From assembly GCA_015680685.1 (NCBI GenBank), contig MNCI01037953.1:993264-1057263 (forward strand): a stretch of DNA of 64,000 nucleotides, given 5' to 3'. The position numbers were made by a program, and so were the translations under genes. Source of the DNA: Gnetum montanum. Lineage: Eukaryota; Streptophyta; Gnetopsida; Gnetales; Gnetaceae. The notes beneath the pieces were generated by a model, which worked only from the letters and a program-made list of their open reading frames with translations, ran no database searches and was not told the origin of the DNA. Positions 35,408 through 47,032 of this stretch are shown in pieces; position 1 is the first letter of the stretch, and each line of letters begins with the position of its first letter.

Positions 35408-36009
35408 TGTCACATCGCCATTTCCAAATGATGTTGTTGCCTAATGAAGATGGTGTCTCTTCATAATAAGTATTAGTTTCATCTTAATAAGAGCCAAAAG
35501 GGTAGTTGTGATTAAGACCCAAAAGGGTACATGTAATAATGGGTGTGTCTCTTAAGGTAACCTTTAGGGGTTTGGCCTAAGGCATTTATACCTAGGGTTA
35601 GAGGTCATGCTAGCATGGAATGGTGGAGCTAGTACAAGAAAGTCATTAGGTGGTGGAGCCAGTATAGGCAATTCATAGGAAGTTAGGTGAAGTGGGAAAT
35701 AAAGTGGTCTAGCCATCTCTTTTGGTCAGGTTATAGGCCTAACCGTGGTGGCAATGCTAGATTGCCTCTAAGGGATAGATGCCAATGGAAGAAACCTCAA
35801 GGACCACTCTCAGAGCATGATCTAAATACACTATTCTATATCAATAAAGCATTTTTTCTTTCTCTTTTTGCATTTTTCCTATTATTTCCTTTATACATAA
35901 TGTCGAATATCACATATATTTCACATTTGGTATATTTTCTTCATACGCATAATGTCTAATATATTGTATATTTGACATTTGCCATGACATCCATGGATGG
36001 GATGTCATA
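35408..36009 (+). repeat. E3: solo LTR inserted in the E2 pol gene (602 bp)
   Basis: The RT/RNase H reading breaks off at TAYYxxF (35400) and resumes as [20 protein letters not shown] at 36013. E5, uninterrupted at this place, reads YYERFIKNFSNIAKSLVK. The inserted piece starts TGTCACATC, ends GATGTCATA, and is flanked by GATTT (35403-35407) and GATTC (36010-36014), a likely 5-bp target duplication with one change. It contains TCAATAAAGCATT, like an LTR poly(A) signal, and matches 8081-8654 throughout. Confidence 0.8.
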
Positions 36010-36520
36010 GATTCATAGAAAATTTTTCTAAGATCACAAAACCATTAGTTGAGTTGACAAAGAAAGATGCACCATTTGTCAAGACCACTGAATGTGAAAA
36101 AGCATTCTAACAACTAAAGTAGAAACTTATAGAAACTCCGATTCTATGATTGATGCATCAAATTATGCCTTGGAAGCTATGCTTACATAGATGGATGACA
36201 AGAAACATCCATACTACATTTAGTATGCAGGCTGAAGCATTGTGGGTGTACAACTAAACTACACCACCACAGAAAAAGAATTGATGGTAGTGGTGTTTAC
36301 CCTAGATAAGTTCAAGCACTATGTGTTTGAATAAAAAGTGTTTGTGCACACAAATCATAGCATCATCTGCTTCTTGATGAAGAAGCCAACGATGAGCCCC
36401 TGTGTCATACAGTGGCTGGTAATCTTATAGGAATTGAATCTTACGATGGTAGATCAAAAGGGAACTAAGAATGTGATTACTAATCACTTGTCTCAGTTGT
36501 GATGGAACAACAAAGAGGAT
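36010..36520 (+). pseudogene. RNase H relic of E2
   Basis: After E3, the frame continues [20 protein letters not shown], then MIDASNYALEAMLT (36149-36190), LNYTTTEKELMVVVFTLDKF (36256-36315) and the TNHSIICFLMKKPTMSP region, ending with VDQKGTKNVITNHLSQL (36450-36500). These are the conserved DASDxAxGAVL, NYxTTEKELLAVVxxLxKF and ADxLSRL motifs of the RT-linked RNase H. Asp of DAS and Glu of EKE are kept; stops remain. Confidence 0.8.
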
Positions 36521-36689
36521 GAAAGCCCATTATCTGATCTATTTCCTAATGAACTCCTCTTTGCCAAGGCTATAACTAAACAATTTTCCAATGAGCCTAA
36601 ATGGTATGATGGCATTCTCACCTATCTTCTGACCTAAGAAATGTCACAAGGGTTAGACCATTGGAAGGAACAATAGTTTCTTCACTAGG

Positions 36690-37952
36690 TAAAATGCTTC
36701 ATGGAGATCAATGGACATCTTTATAAGATGTGCACTAATGGCCTAGTTCATTGGTGTGTCCTTGATTTTTTTCAACTATGCATTCTCCAAGATGTTTATG
36801 AAGGTCCTTGTGGAGGCCACTATGCTAGGAGATGCATGACCATTAAAATCCTAATGGTAGGGTATTATTGGCCAACAATCTTCAAGGATGCCCACCAATA
36901 TGTCCATTCTTGTAAACACTGCCAAAGAAATGGAAGAATGACTACTTGAATGGAGGAACCTTAACAATGGATCCAACCATTAGAACCCTTTGACATCTAG
37001 GACATTGATTTCATGGGTCTAATCATGCACATGTTAAATGGAAATGCATACATCATAGTCACGGTTGACTATTGTACAAAATGGGTAGAAGTAGTTGTTT
37101 TCACCAACTATACATATTCTATTACTACTTAGTTTGTACAATAAAATGTTGTAAATAGTTTTGGTATGCCATGTGCATTGATTTCTGATAATGAAAATCA
37201 CTTTATAGGCACTACTTTTTGGAAGCTTATGCAATGCTCGGGCATTGAACATAAACTCATAACACCCTATCACCCCCAAGCTAATGGTCAGGCTAAGGTT
37301 ACAAATAGGGAGATCAAAAAGATACTAATGAGAATTGTCAACAAAAATAGGAAAGACTAGAGTACACAACTTAATGATGCCCTCTGGGCTTATTGCTTAA
37401 CATGAAAACATCCTATAGGCTATTCTCCCTATGAGCTAGTGTACGGAAAATTTACCAACACTTCCAATTTAATCCAAGCTCTGTATACTTTGAATAGTCT
37501 ATGACTTTAACCTTGACTTAAGTCTAGCACAAAAGGAAAGATTAATGAATCTCAACTAGCTAGACGAAAATTGATTGGCGGCGCTATCTTCTAAAGAGTT
37601 TCACAAGGCATTCAACAAAAAGTTCCATGACCTTAGAATTATGAAAGTCAAATTTTAACTAGGAGATATTGTTCTCTACAAGAACCCCACACACGTACCT
37701 CAATGAACTAAGTTCTAGATGTTGTGGGAAGGACCTTATATAATTTATAAAAATTTTTCTTTTGGGGCCATGATGATCTACAAACTAAAAGGCCTAAATA
37801 AGAAATATCTAGTCAACATACAACAAGTCAAAACTTTCCACAAGCATAAGCCAGCTAATGCAACAAATGCCTCATCAGATGACCAACCACACCCAATATT
37901 TTGGGTCTCCTCATTCGAACTTAGTCATAGGGAAGATGGCCATCCATGCTAA
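36690..37952 (+). pseudogene. Integrase relic of E2
   Basis: The zinc-binding domain is well preserved (open at 36701-36949): YEGPCGGHYARRC, GYYWPTIFKDAHQYVHSCKH and CQRNG. The core starts near 36980 (PLEPFDI, DFMGLIMHMLNGNAYIIVTV, DYCTKWVEA), keeps the second Asp in GMPCALISDNENHF (37164-37205) and the final Glu in AKVTNREIKKIL (37300-37335), so the D,D,E triad is readable across frames. C-terminal parts include SPYELVYGKFT and LWEGPYIIYK. The frame ends near 37952. Confidence 0.83.
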
Positions 37953-38930
37953 CTATATAAGTAGCTCCTCAGTTTTTTCATCTTTTTGTTTTACTCATTA
38001 CTTTTACAACTTTTTATTTTACACAATCTTTATTTTACACCTTTTTGTTTTCACATTATTAATTTGTTCTAATTTTTGTTTTACATCATTGTTAGTACAT
38101 TTTCCATTTCTTGAATAATTTACACTTTCTTATATATTTTCTTTTATTCTCGTGTGATTTTTTGACTTTTTTTTAATAAGTGCCAAGCATGGTGGTAACT
38201 CATTACTTGGTGGTGGTATGTGCTATTCAATTATTTGATTGTTGATGTCTAGATTCTAGCTTTGAATTTTGTTATTGATAACAAGGGAATGGTTTCTTTT
38301 TTATGAAATAGGTAATGATTCCACAACATCCACCCATTCACAAACTTTATAGTTTTCCTTGTTCTAAAAATGTGCAATCTCTTTTTCATTAATAAAATTA
38401 TAACAAACTTGTGACTTTGGCAATTTCTAGATTGGAAAAGGATTCAAAGATTTGAATAAGGTGTGACTTCAAGTGGATTTGGTACTCTTTGTTCCTATCT
38501 ACTTTGTTGGATGCATGTGTGTTTTCATGGATTTCTTACTGTTTCATGTTAACCAACAACTAGAAGTTGAATAAGTCTTTGTATGGTGCGATTCCCATCA
38601 TAAAAGAAAAACAAAAATAAAAAAAATTGATGGGAATTCAAATCACATCCCATTAGACAAAATAAATAGGCTATAAGCACTAGTTATGGGACTAGAAAGA
38701 CATGTTACCCATGCCTAAAGGTCTCCCCTAACTAAGGCCCTTTATCACTTCCTACTTCTCTTTTCTTCTCTAATAAGGAATAGTGGTTGTTCTATGGGAG
38801 CTCTCTTGTGTCTTAGGGGGGTGGATTAGTCTTAGCATGGCTATGCGAAGTCACTAAAAGTGGTTGGTTTTGGTCTCAACTAAAGATGGATTTTATCAAG
38901 TCATTTAACCACAAACTTCATAGTGGACAT
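37953..38930 (+). other. E2 region between integrase and the E4 insertion
   Basis: T-rich noncoding sequence. The 33-bp segment at 38690-38722 (GACTAGAAAGACATG...) matches E5 at 16704-16736. No coding motif seen. Confidence 0.6.
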
Positions 38931-40462
38931 TGAAACACCACAAAATTTTGGCCTAGCACTTTCAAACAAAATTCAAGCTAAGTCATGTTGTTGCCCAACA
39001 TGAGTACAGCATGACCAAACTTGAGAGTCTCCAAAACAGCATGAAATGACATTCAACAGAGCAAGAAAGGCCCCCTTGGGGCCCACAGACAACTGCACTA
39101 ACTTTCAGCATCCATAATCAAAGGTTTCGAGCTCAAAATACTTAGTCTTCGCTAAGTACACTTTGGTTACATTTTCTTACATTGCATAGCGTAAGGCTCA
39201 GCATTACCAACTTTTGGAGCCACGAAACTGAGTCAAAATAGGCCAAAACTGAGCACAAGGACCCCCCATGACCTCCAGTAATGGTTACCCTAGGTCCCCA
39301 GCCTTTAGAATTCTAATTTCGGGCTCAAAAATGCACTGTTTTCACTGGTTACACTCAGCTCACGCCCAGCTCACGCTTAGCTTGGTTATGCTCAGCTCAC
39401 ACCCAGCTCATGCCCAGGTCACGCTGGAGTTATTTCGATAGCGTCAGCCCAACATGAGCTACCAAAAAATGACCCAGAACATTTCAAACGCACGCTGAAG
39501 ACACGCTAGGACAAGATCAACTCAAGTTGACGTCTTACAGCAGTCGATCCAAGCGAGTCGGAATCAAATTTTGATTGAAAATTCATTGTAAATTTTTATT
39601 GTACACCATGTGTGAGCTTGTGAAGTTCTTACACTACGTCCATGAGCGTAAGCTAGCTTGCGTTGTAAGATACGATGCACACGGTCTAGAACGTAATTGC
39701 CCTCATACACCTATCACGCGATCCATTTTTCTCGCATCTCACAACCGTCAATCTCATTCATTCCTATGCCCAGGACAAGTAGATAAATACCCTGTTCATT
39801 GACATAAACAGGGGTTCGGTTGGAAAAAATTCGAGGTAAGAAAAGAAGCAATCCTAAGCCCAGACGCACGTGATTTCCAACGCCTGTAAACACCTCGCAT
39901 CAGGGCTTAACGCCCGACTTGCAATGCAACTACATTTTGATTGGTGCACATTTCATTGATTAATACAACATTGTTCATTATTTTTCCATCCATTATCCTA
40001 TTCTGATTTATTTTTCTGCATTTTCCATTCCATTGCATCTTCCTACATACATTCTATTTACGTTTACATCCTATTATGTTCATTACGCTCTGTTACATTC
40101 ATTACGCTCTGTTACATTCATTACGCTCTATTATGTTCATTACGCTCTGTTACATTCATTACACTCTGTTACATTCATTACGCTCTATTACGTTTAGTAT
40201 GCTTTGTTACATTCATTATGCTCTGTTATGTTCGTTACGCTCTGTTATTTTCTCTATTTTATGCTTGTGACGATAACTCCAGCGTAGGTAATAGCGTATG
40301 CTCAGGGAAGTCCTTGGTTGATCTGCATGAAGACCATCCAAGGCACTTTGCCTTCGTTTTTCCAGCTTACCCTCATGCGAAGGTAGGGTTGTCTGTTTCT
40401 CTATGGAGATCTTTCGGCGTTCGTTTCCTTCCAGCCTTACACCAACAATTTCGGACAGTACA
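38931..40462 (+). repeat. 5' LTR of E4 (1532 bp)
   Basis: It aligns with 49900-51330 from TGAAACACCAC to AGTACA with point differences and several indels. It contains AGCTCACGCCC-type reiterations near 39350-39430, a CCCTGTT / AACAGGG hairpin near 39790-39812 next to GATAAATAC, and a 19-bp satellite near its end. About 100 bp of the length difference from the 3' LTR comes from satellite copy number and small indels. Confidence 0.88.
40073..40256 (+). repeat. 19-bp satellite in the E4 5' LTR, about 10 copies
   Basis: The unit TTACGCTCTGTTACATTCA is repeated about ten times with C/T variation at CpG sites. The 3' LTR has only about six or seven copies (50995-51122), so the array changed length after insertion or during reverse transcription. 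The apparent open frames across it are products of the repeat and not genes. Confidence 0.85.
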
Positions 40463-40467
40463 GAAAT

Positions 40468-40485
40468 TGATGCTAGAAGGAGGGC
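40468..40485 (+). other. Primer binding site of E4
   Basis: TGATGCTAGAAGGAGGGC lies five bases after the LTR. E1 has TAGTGCTAGGAGGGCC at the same five-base distance (minus strand, from 57713), so both copies use one primer type. The ancestral site probably began TGGTGCTAG. I could not assign the tRNA with confidence. Confidence 0.65.
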
Positions 40486-40589
40486 CCCTACTTGCCATTT
40501 GACAAAACCTTAGTCGCCCCATGCTTTGAAACATTGCACAGATTAAGCACTGAAATCAAAAACATTATTCATGTTGAACCTATTCTTTC

Positions 40590-41225
40590 TAGGCTTGCTC
40601 ACGTTGCATATTTTTTCATGCTAAGCTTGGTTACGCTCAAACTAGTTACGCACGCTGAGCTTGGTTACGCTCAGACCAGTTACTCACGCTGAGCTTGGTT
40701 ACGCTCAGACCAGTTACGCATGCTGATCTTGGTTATGCTCAGACCAGTTACACACGCTAAGCTTAGTTACACTCAGACTAGTTACACATGCTGAGCTTGG
40801 TTACACTCAAACCAGTTACTCACGCTGAGCCTGGTTATGCTCAGACTAGTTTACTCATGCTAAGCCTGGTTACGTTCAAACTAGTTTACTCACGCTGAGC
40901 CTGGTTACGCTCAGACCAGTTTACTCATGTTGAGCTTGGTTACGCTTAGACCAATTTACTCACGCTGAGCTTGGTTACGCTGAACCTAGTCCACTCAAGC
41001 TAGCCTTACATACACTGCTTACATAANTTGGTTACGCTCAGACTAGTTTACTCATGCTAAGCCTGGTTACGTTCAAACTAGTTTACTCACGCTGAGCCTG
41101 GTTACGCTTAGACCAGTTTACTCATGCTGAGCTTGGTTACGCTTAGACCAATTTACTCACGCTGAGCTTGGTTACGCTGAACCTAGTCCACTCAAGCTAG
41201 CCTTACATACACTGCTTACATAAAT
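40590..41225 (+). repeat. Leader tandem repeats of E4 with a 196-bp duplication around a single N
   Basis: Units of about 32-36 bp containing CACGCTGAGCTTGGTTACGC and TCAGACCAGTTTACT repeat through this leader. Two 196-bp segments, 40831-41026 and 41028-41223, are the same length and differ at about four C/T positions; between them is the window's only N, at 41027. This may be a true tandem duplication or an assembly join. Confidence 0.8.
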
Positions 41226-41250
41226 TCATCCAGTCAAACTAGTTATACAC

Positions 41251-44200
41251 ATGGAAGCTTCCCAGATCAAAGCAACATTACCCATCTCTAACCTTAATGT
41301 TGAAGTCCCAAATCCTGTAATTGCAACCGAATCCATAGTCACTGTTGGAGAGATGAACCTTCAAGGACCAACTCGTCGGTCACTTAGGTTACAAGGCAAA
41401 TACCCCACCTATATAGTTCTCACCCCAGAATAATACAACTTCATCTGTGTAAAGATCCAAGCCAACCTACCCACTGATCACACAGAAATAGAAGAAAAAA
41501 GACATTATGAGTTCATCTATAAGGGGGGCCTTAACTTTATCCCCTCAACATATGATGTGATTCCCCTATTTGAATCTCATCAGGAGCTTATATCCCAGCT
41601 CCTCATAGCAAAGAATCAAATCTTGCGGCAACCCATCGGAGAGCTTCAAAATGGAGATGAGGAGGATGATTTTGCAACTCAATCCAAACGTGGGGATTCG
41701 TATCATACTCTCAGCCCACATACTTACACGAACCCCTTATTTCACCCTTTCACGGGGGAGCCCATGTCCCTCCATTCATTTAAACCCACTCAAACACACA
41801 TGCCCCAACAAGAAGTACCCATTCTCATTCCCACTCTCCCTATGACCAACTCTCAATTCACTATGCCCATCCCCACTATCCCTCCGATTACTACCTTACC
41901 CTCACTCTTACAAGTACAACCCCAACAACCCCCCTTTCAAATTAATGTAGGAGCAACCTTCCTACCCCAAGTAATTGGGATGCCATCTGTGATACTCGCT
42001 ACTACATCTACACACTTCATCCCATGAGTACAGATTCATACCACACCTTTATCTCCTCTAGTACAACACCAGACACAAAGCCTCCCTTCGCAACCTACAG
42101 TCGGGCAATGGCTTTCCCCTATTGGTCAACAACAACAACAACCTACACCTTATGGTATGCTGCCCTTAGTAGCATCCACTAAAAATATGCCACAAGTGCA
42201 ACCTCCGACCACTCAACTTTCTTCTTTCCCGCCCATTGTACAACAATCTAACTTGCATACTATGCAACATAACCAGCCTCTCACTTCACCTAGTGCCCAA
42301 GACTGGGCTGAAGCTAAAAAAATGATGTAGGAACTAGCCAACGAGGTAAAACATCTCAAAACTGTTAACAATGAAGAGCTTAAAGTATTAGACTTTTACC
42401 AAGACGATCCTATTAGCTCTTCGGTCCCACCATTGACCTTGCCCAAAGGGGTTTCTTTGCCTCAACTGACCAAATACAATGGGGAAGGAGACCCCAATGC
42501 CCATCTAGTCACATTTAGACTAGAATGTCTGTTGCTTCAGGCTTGGCCCCATACAATCTTGTGTGTGTTCGCCATGTCCCTCATTAGTAGAGCATTAGAC
42601 TGGTACCAAGCCTTGCCTCATAACTCCATATCCTCCTTGGAGGACCTCTTACACCAGTTCGCTACCAGGTTTAAATACAACCTGAAACCTGAAGCAACCT
42701 TGGACAGTTTGATGCAGGTGAAACAAGCACCCCTTGAACCTATACAAAAATTCATCCAAAGATGGAATGCCGCACTCAATGAACTTCATGAGCCAATCCT
42801 GGAAACATACCTTCTTACGATTCTTAAGGGAGTTGTGAATGATTTTGTCAAATCAAAACTGTACTACCTAAATGCACGCACTCTAAGCCAAGCTTTTGTA
42901 CAGATCAAAAACATAGAGGAGGCAGCGTAATCAAGCAATAACCCAGTTTATGTGGCCTAAAAAAACCAACATACTCGCAAGCAAAACACAACTGAGGCAA
43001 TAGTAGCCGCAAGCACAAAAGCAACCAACTGGGGCCTAACAACTATGCAACCGAAAGCCCCAACTAACAAAGCTGCCAACTTTGGTGCCAACTCACCTAC
43101 ATCGGTAGGGGCCACCCCAAGGCCCAACTTTCAATGCAAGGACTACTCAAAGTACATGCCATTACCGATGCAACCCTTTCAACTATTGGAGCAACTCTTA
43201 AAAGCTAGGAAAATCCAACACAAACATGTGTCGGAGATTACCCGCCAAAAACATGATAGGTATTGTGAAATACTAAGGAACCCCACATTAGCAGTACCAA
43301 ATGAGCCCCCAGTCCCACGACATTTTAAACTGGACCAATACTGTCATTACCATCGAATGGTTGGTCATAGTATAGACAACTGTCATGCTTTGCAAGATGA
43401 CCTACAAAGAATGATAGAACAAGGCCAATTGGCGATCGACATGGCAAGTCAATCCAACACAAACGATGCCTCCTACATCATAAACTCAATTAGCATAGGT
43501 GGTAAGCCCAAACCTGTGCAACAACCCTTTGTGATCCATGTGCCTCCCAGCAAGGTAAGGGCGTCCTCTGCCTCCACAAGCAAGAGGCCTCCCTTTGTCA
43601 TCAAAGTGCCACCTCATAAACCCACAACACCCTTTATGGTAAAGGTTCCACAACAATTGTCCGCTAAGATGTTAAAATGGCATGACCCATCCTCTAAGAC
43701 GATAAACTGGCAACAAATGTCCATCGCAATGTTAAACACACAAGTCGCTCCGACGACACCAACACCAAGCCCAAGTTCCAGTAACTTGGCCACATACAAG
43801 TAGTGGCAACCCAAGTCACCAACACCTAAACCAAAAACCAGCCCTAGCTCTACCCCTAGGCCCACTAAAAAACAACCCTTTTGCATTGCCCCTCCGCAAG
43901 AGCTCTACATCTCGGCTCACACAATAAAGGAGGCTCCCACCACGACAAACATTAACAACGACCTAGCAGACGTATTATCTCATACACACAATGCATTAAA
44001 ACATAATAATGTAATGCCTACCATGCTCAACCTCATCTTAACATCATCAAAGCATCGCCAAGCACTAGCACACGTGCTCACCTCCATCCCTGCTACAGAA
44101 AACATGTCTTCAACTAAAGACACCATTCGCGGAGCCATTACATCCCCGGTACCACAAGATACAAACACAACGACTCTAACCTTCCACAAAAATGATGTCA

Positions 44201-44736
44201 AGATCGACCCCAAATGAGGGGAGGTCACACATGCACTATTGAACACTAGTGTTAGCATCGAAAAATACACAGTCCGCAGAGTACACATCAATGATGGCGT
44301 GGCAGAAAATGTTGTCGCACACTTCGTCATTGAACGACTAGGCCTAACGCACAACATTCAATCGATCGAAATTGAGTCTCTAAACTCCTTCGATGGAGCA
44401 TACGTGGCCACTAAAAGCACAATTCACATTGCCTTCATGATAGAAGACCACCACCCCATGTTTGCAAACTTTACAGTCATCGACAAGATGCCAAACTACA
44501 ACATGATCCTAGGACGCCCCTGGCTAGCTAGGTCATGCGCAATGTCATCTCCCATCCACCAAGAACTCCACCTCCTGCACAAAGGGAGGGAGATAATCAT
44601 ACGTGGTGACAATGCCCCATCCACCCAATAGCCCTTCATAACCTTTGTCCGAAATGACGTTAAACTACCACATGTCCGCAATGACATAAAACTAGCCACG
44701 GTCAGGAATGGCCGGCTTATTTTCAAAACCCACTAA
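41251..44736 (+). pseudogene. Gag-protease polyprotein gene of E4, one frame with point stops
   Basis: A single frame of about 1160 codons runs from ATG 41251 to TAA 44734-44736 without any frameshift. It is cut by eight in-frame stops, at 41431, 42025, 42328, 42928, 42958, 43801, 44215 and 44629. Domains in order: a basic start (RRSLRLQGK), a Pro/Gln-rich region (41557-42300), capsid core (LTKYNGEGDPNAHLVTF at 42463; SRALDWYQALP near 42588; VKQAPLEPIQKFIQRWNAAL), a zinc-knuckle-like YCHYHRMVGHSIDNCHALQD (43345-43400), and protease (VRRVHINDGVAENVV at 44269; YNMILGRPWLARS at 44497). In the protease the usual catalytic Asp position reads Asn. The last codons repeat VRNDVKLPH and VRNDIKLAT. Gag packages RNA; the protease matures it. 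The stops fit C-to-T decay of CAA, CAG and CGA codons. E1 has the same polyprotein. Confidence 0.87.
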
Positions 44737-45500
44737 AATAATTTAAATCTCTCTTGTTTTCTGTGGCCTAAAATGGTCTTAAACTAGAATGTTGTTGCAC
44801 GTGTGGCCCGAAATGGCCTTAAACTAGAACAAATTACGTTTCTGTTTCTTTAAAATTATATTCTTGTTTGCATGCATAGTGGCATCTTTGCTTTACAAAT
44901 TACTATGTCCCTTACATTTCGGTACATTCACACTTATATTTACAAATAGTTAAAACAAAAAAAAAACAAAACAAAAATAAAATATAATAATAAAAAAAAT
45001 CTTTTGTGTTAATGCTAGTGTTTATCAAAAGTTCGGACAAAACGTAAAATAAAAAAATCGAATAACATAAAAAAAATAGCAAAAAAATATATAAATGTAT
45101 AAATGGATAATTTCAAATGTTTACATTGTATCACATGTTTCTTCTCATAAAATCCACAAATTTCAAAAAAAAAAAAACATAACTAAGTTAACAACAATAA
45201 CTAGGACCAGCCTCATCATCAACACGTCCTTGCATAGAGACAAAATCCTAGGTAAGTAAATTAAAATTTATAAAACACACAAATGAAAGTAACCATCAAC
45301 AAAACATAAATATACAAGAGAGAATTAGCAAGAGAAATAATAAAAAAAAATGAATAACTCTAGTATCTTTTTTTGGTGGGTTTAATCCGGGAACATGGAA
45401 ATTCATTAAGTAATACCAACATGAGAATGATAATGTTTGCAAAAAAAAAAATTATGATTTTTATGTTACAACCATAGCTAAAATAGCAGTTAATCCACAT
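44737..45500 (+). other. E4 spacer after protease
   Basis: Noncoding. Near 44760-44830 two units carry GGCC.(A/G)AAATGG.CTTAAACTAGAA, the family-wide spacer motif. From about 44950 to 45180 the sequence is very A-rich. No gene is seen. Confidence 0.6.
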
Positions 45501-46567
45501 TATCTTAAATGTTGAAAAAATGATTCACGCTGGGAGAAGGGGACCTCTTTAAGAGACAATAGGACAAAGTGATTACTCAATCTCTCCACTAAGGGCTTGA
45601 GGCGCCTTGGGCAGAAAGGTAAATTAGCACCTTGATAGGTCCCTTTGATATTTTGCAGCGTATCGGAGTGGTGGCATGCCGAGTGAATTTTTGGACCCGT
45701 GAAAAGTAAAAAGTGTGCCTGCTAATGCCCCCCGAAAATCATGAATTTATCCCCAATCATGGTTGCCTTACGCTGTACGCTTACATCTGCAGACCCCCAC
45801 GCTTCTACAAAAACTGAAAGGGAAAGGTGAGATAAAATAAACAAAGTGATTCACTCCACGTTTTCGCGAGGGCATGATTAGATGGACCAAATAATCCGTG
45901 GTCACTAAAATAAAAATAAAAATAACTTCAAAATCTTTGCCACAAAGTGACAAAGTTGGGTTTTGGGCGGAGGTCCTGTTAGATTCTAATAAATTAGACT
46001 AATATATTCCTGTGGGAACAGGGCTGTTATGCTGTTCCATACTAGAGGAACCCGTAATGAGGGGATGGCTTCCTGTTAATTACTTTGATGCTCCTGAAGG
46101 CAGGCGAATCCATACAAATGCAATGTTTTCCTTGCTTGCCAGTCCAAAGCTCGATTTCTGCATCACTCATACTCGCCCCTTCGGCCTTCCGTTACCATAG
46201 TATTTGATTATTTATTCGTACTCCCTGGTTTCCTGTGATCTGCCTCATGCCGATGCCACGAATCTTGATTGCTTGCTTGCCACTTAACTATGAAAATGAA
46301 ATTTTTGGTATGATTCAGAACAGGAGAAAATACCTAAGATTTTAATGCAAAATGCAGAATCACTAAAAAGGCAAGAGACAAGGCAAGATATCCATGGCCA
46401 TAAAGATGGCCAATTTACCCATTTTTGATATCGGATTTGATCCGTAACCATAATGTTACCTAATAATTATTATTCGGCACCTAAGGTATAAGGCCAATAC
46501 TCATGGCCGAATTTTAAAACACGGCTATGCACGTTTCCTGTGTTTCTCCCATAATAGAATATCTTGG
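45501..46567 (+). other. Probable captured flank upstream of the GNAT fragment in E4
   Basis: Base composition shifts to higher GC and more CpG (for example near 45600-45700 and 45780-45860), unlike the A-rich spacer before it. A 62-codon open stretch at 46012-46200 (MGTGLLCCSILEEPVMRGWL) resembles no family I know. Since the GNAT coding fragment starts directly after, this may be the promoter and 5' part of the captured host gene. That is inference. Confidence 0.35.
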
Positions 46568-47032
46568 GCAGCAAGGCATGAAACTATAAAGGAAAACAAA
46601 GAAAAAGCCAAGGTGGAAGAAGAAAAGAGAAAGGTGGAAGAGCATAAGGTGACTCTTCGGGATTTCTGCAGAAGACGATGTATAGAATCGGTGGCAAAGC
46701 ACATGGAGGAGAAAGTATTCCCTCATGAATTTTACAGGGCCATCTGTATGGATGAGCGTCCTATTGGGAAAATCTCCATTGACAGAGGTGAGAGAATTAA
46801 CAGTTGCAAAGCTTCAGTGGGGTATGTGATTGACCATGGCCGATGGAACAGAGGCATCACTACCCATGCCCTCAAGAAGGCGGTGGCTCTGGCGTTTGAA
46901 CAGATGCCCGACGTGCATCGAATCGAAGCTCTGATCCAACCTGATAACATTGGATCCTTAGGGGAGATGCTTAAGCTGCAAATTAGGGGTATTGCACTAA
47001 AATCACTACCAAATATTGCGTTGGGTCCTTAG
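46568..47032 (+). pseudogene. GNAT-family N-acetyltransferase fragment captured in E4
   Basis: The open frame 46613-47032 encodes a charged start (KRKVEEHKVTLRDF), then HEFYRAICMDERPIGKISI, ASVGYVIDHGRWNRGITTHA and LKKAVALAFEQMPDVHRIEA, and LIQPDNIGS. This is the central beta-alpha core of plant RimJ/RimL-like (Acetyltransf_3) proteins, where RWNRGIT takes the place of the acetyl-CoA pyrophosphate-binding (Q/R)xxGxG/A loop. Such enzymes transfer acetyl from acetyl-CoA to amino groups. About 30 residues that normally follow LRDF are missing, and the frame leaves the family after DNIGS, so the VLEKxGF end is absent. There is no stop within the retained core, in contrast to the element genes. 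It lies in sense orientation in place of pol. Confidence 0.78.

Noticed and set aside
40073-40260. Open frame with YIHYALLHSLRS-type peptide repeats, also at 50958-51274
   Set aside because: It is the translation of a 19-bp LTR satellite with varying copy number; there is no sign of a real protein.
43614-44357. Minus-strand open stretches at 43614-43886 and 43980-44357
   Set aside because: They lie opposite the well-supported E4 gag-protease frame and their residues mirror it; they are antisense shadows.
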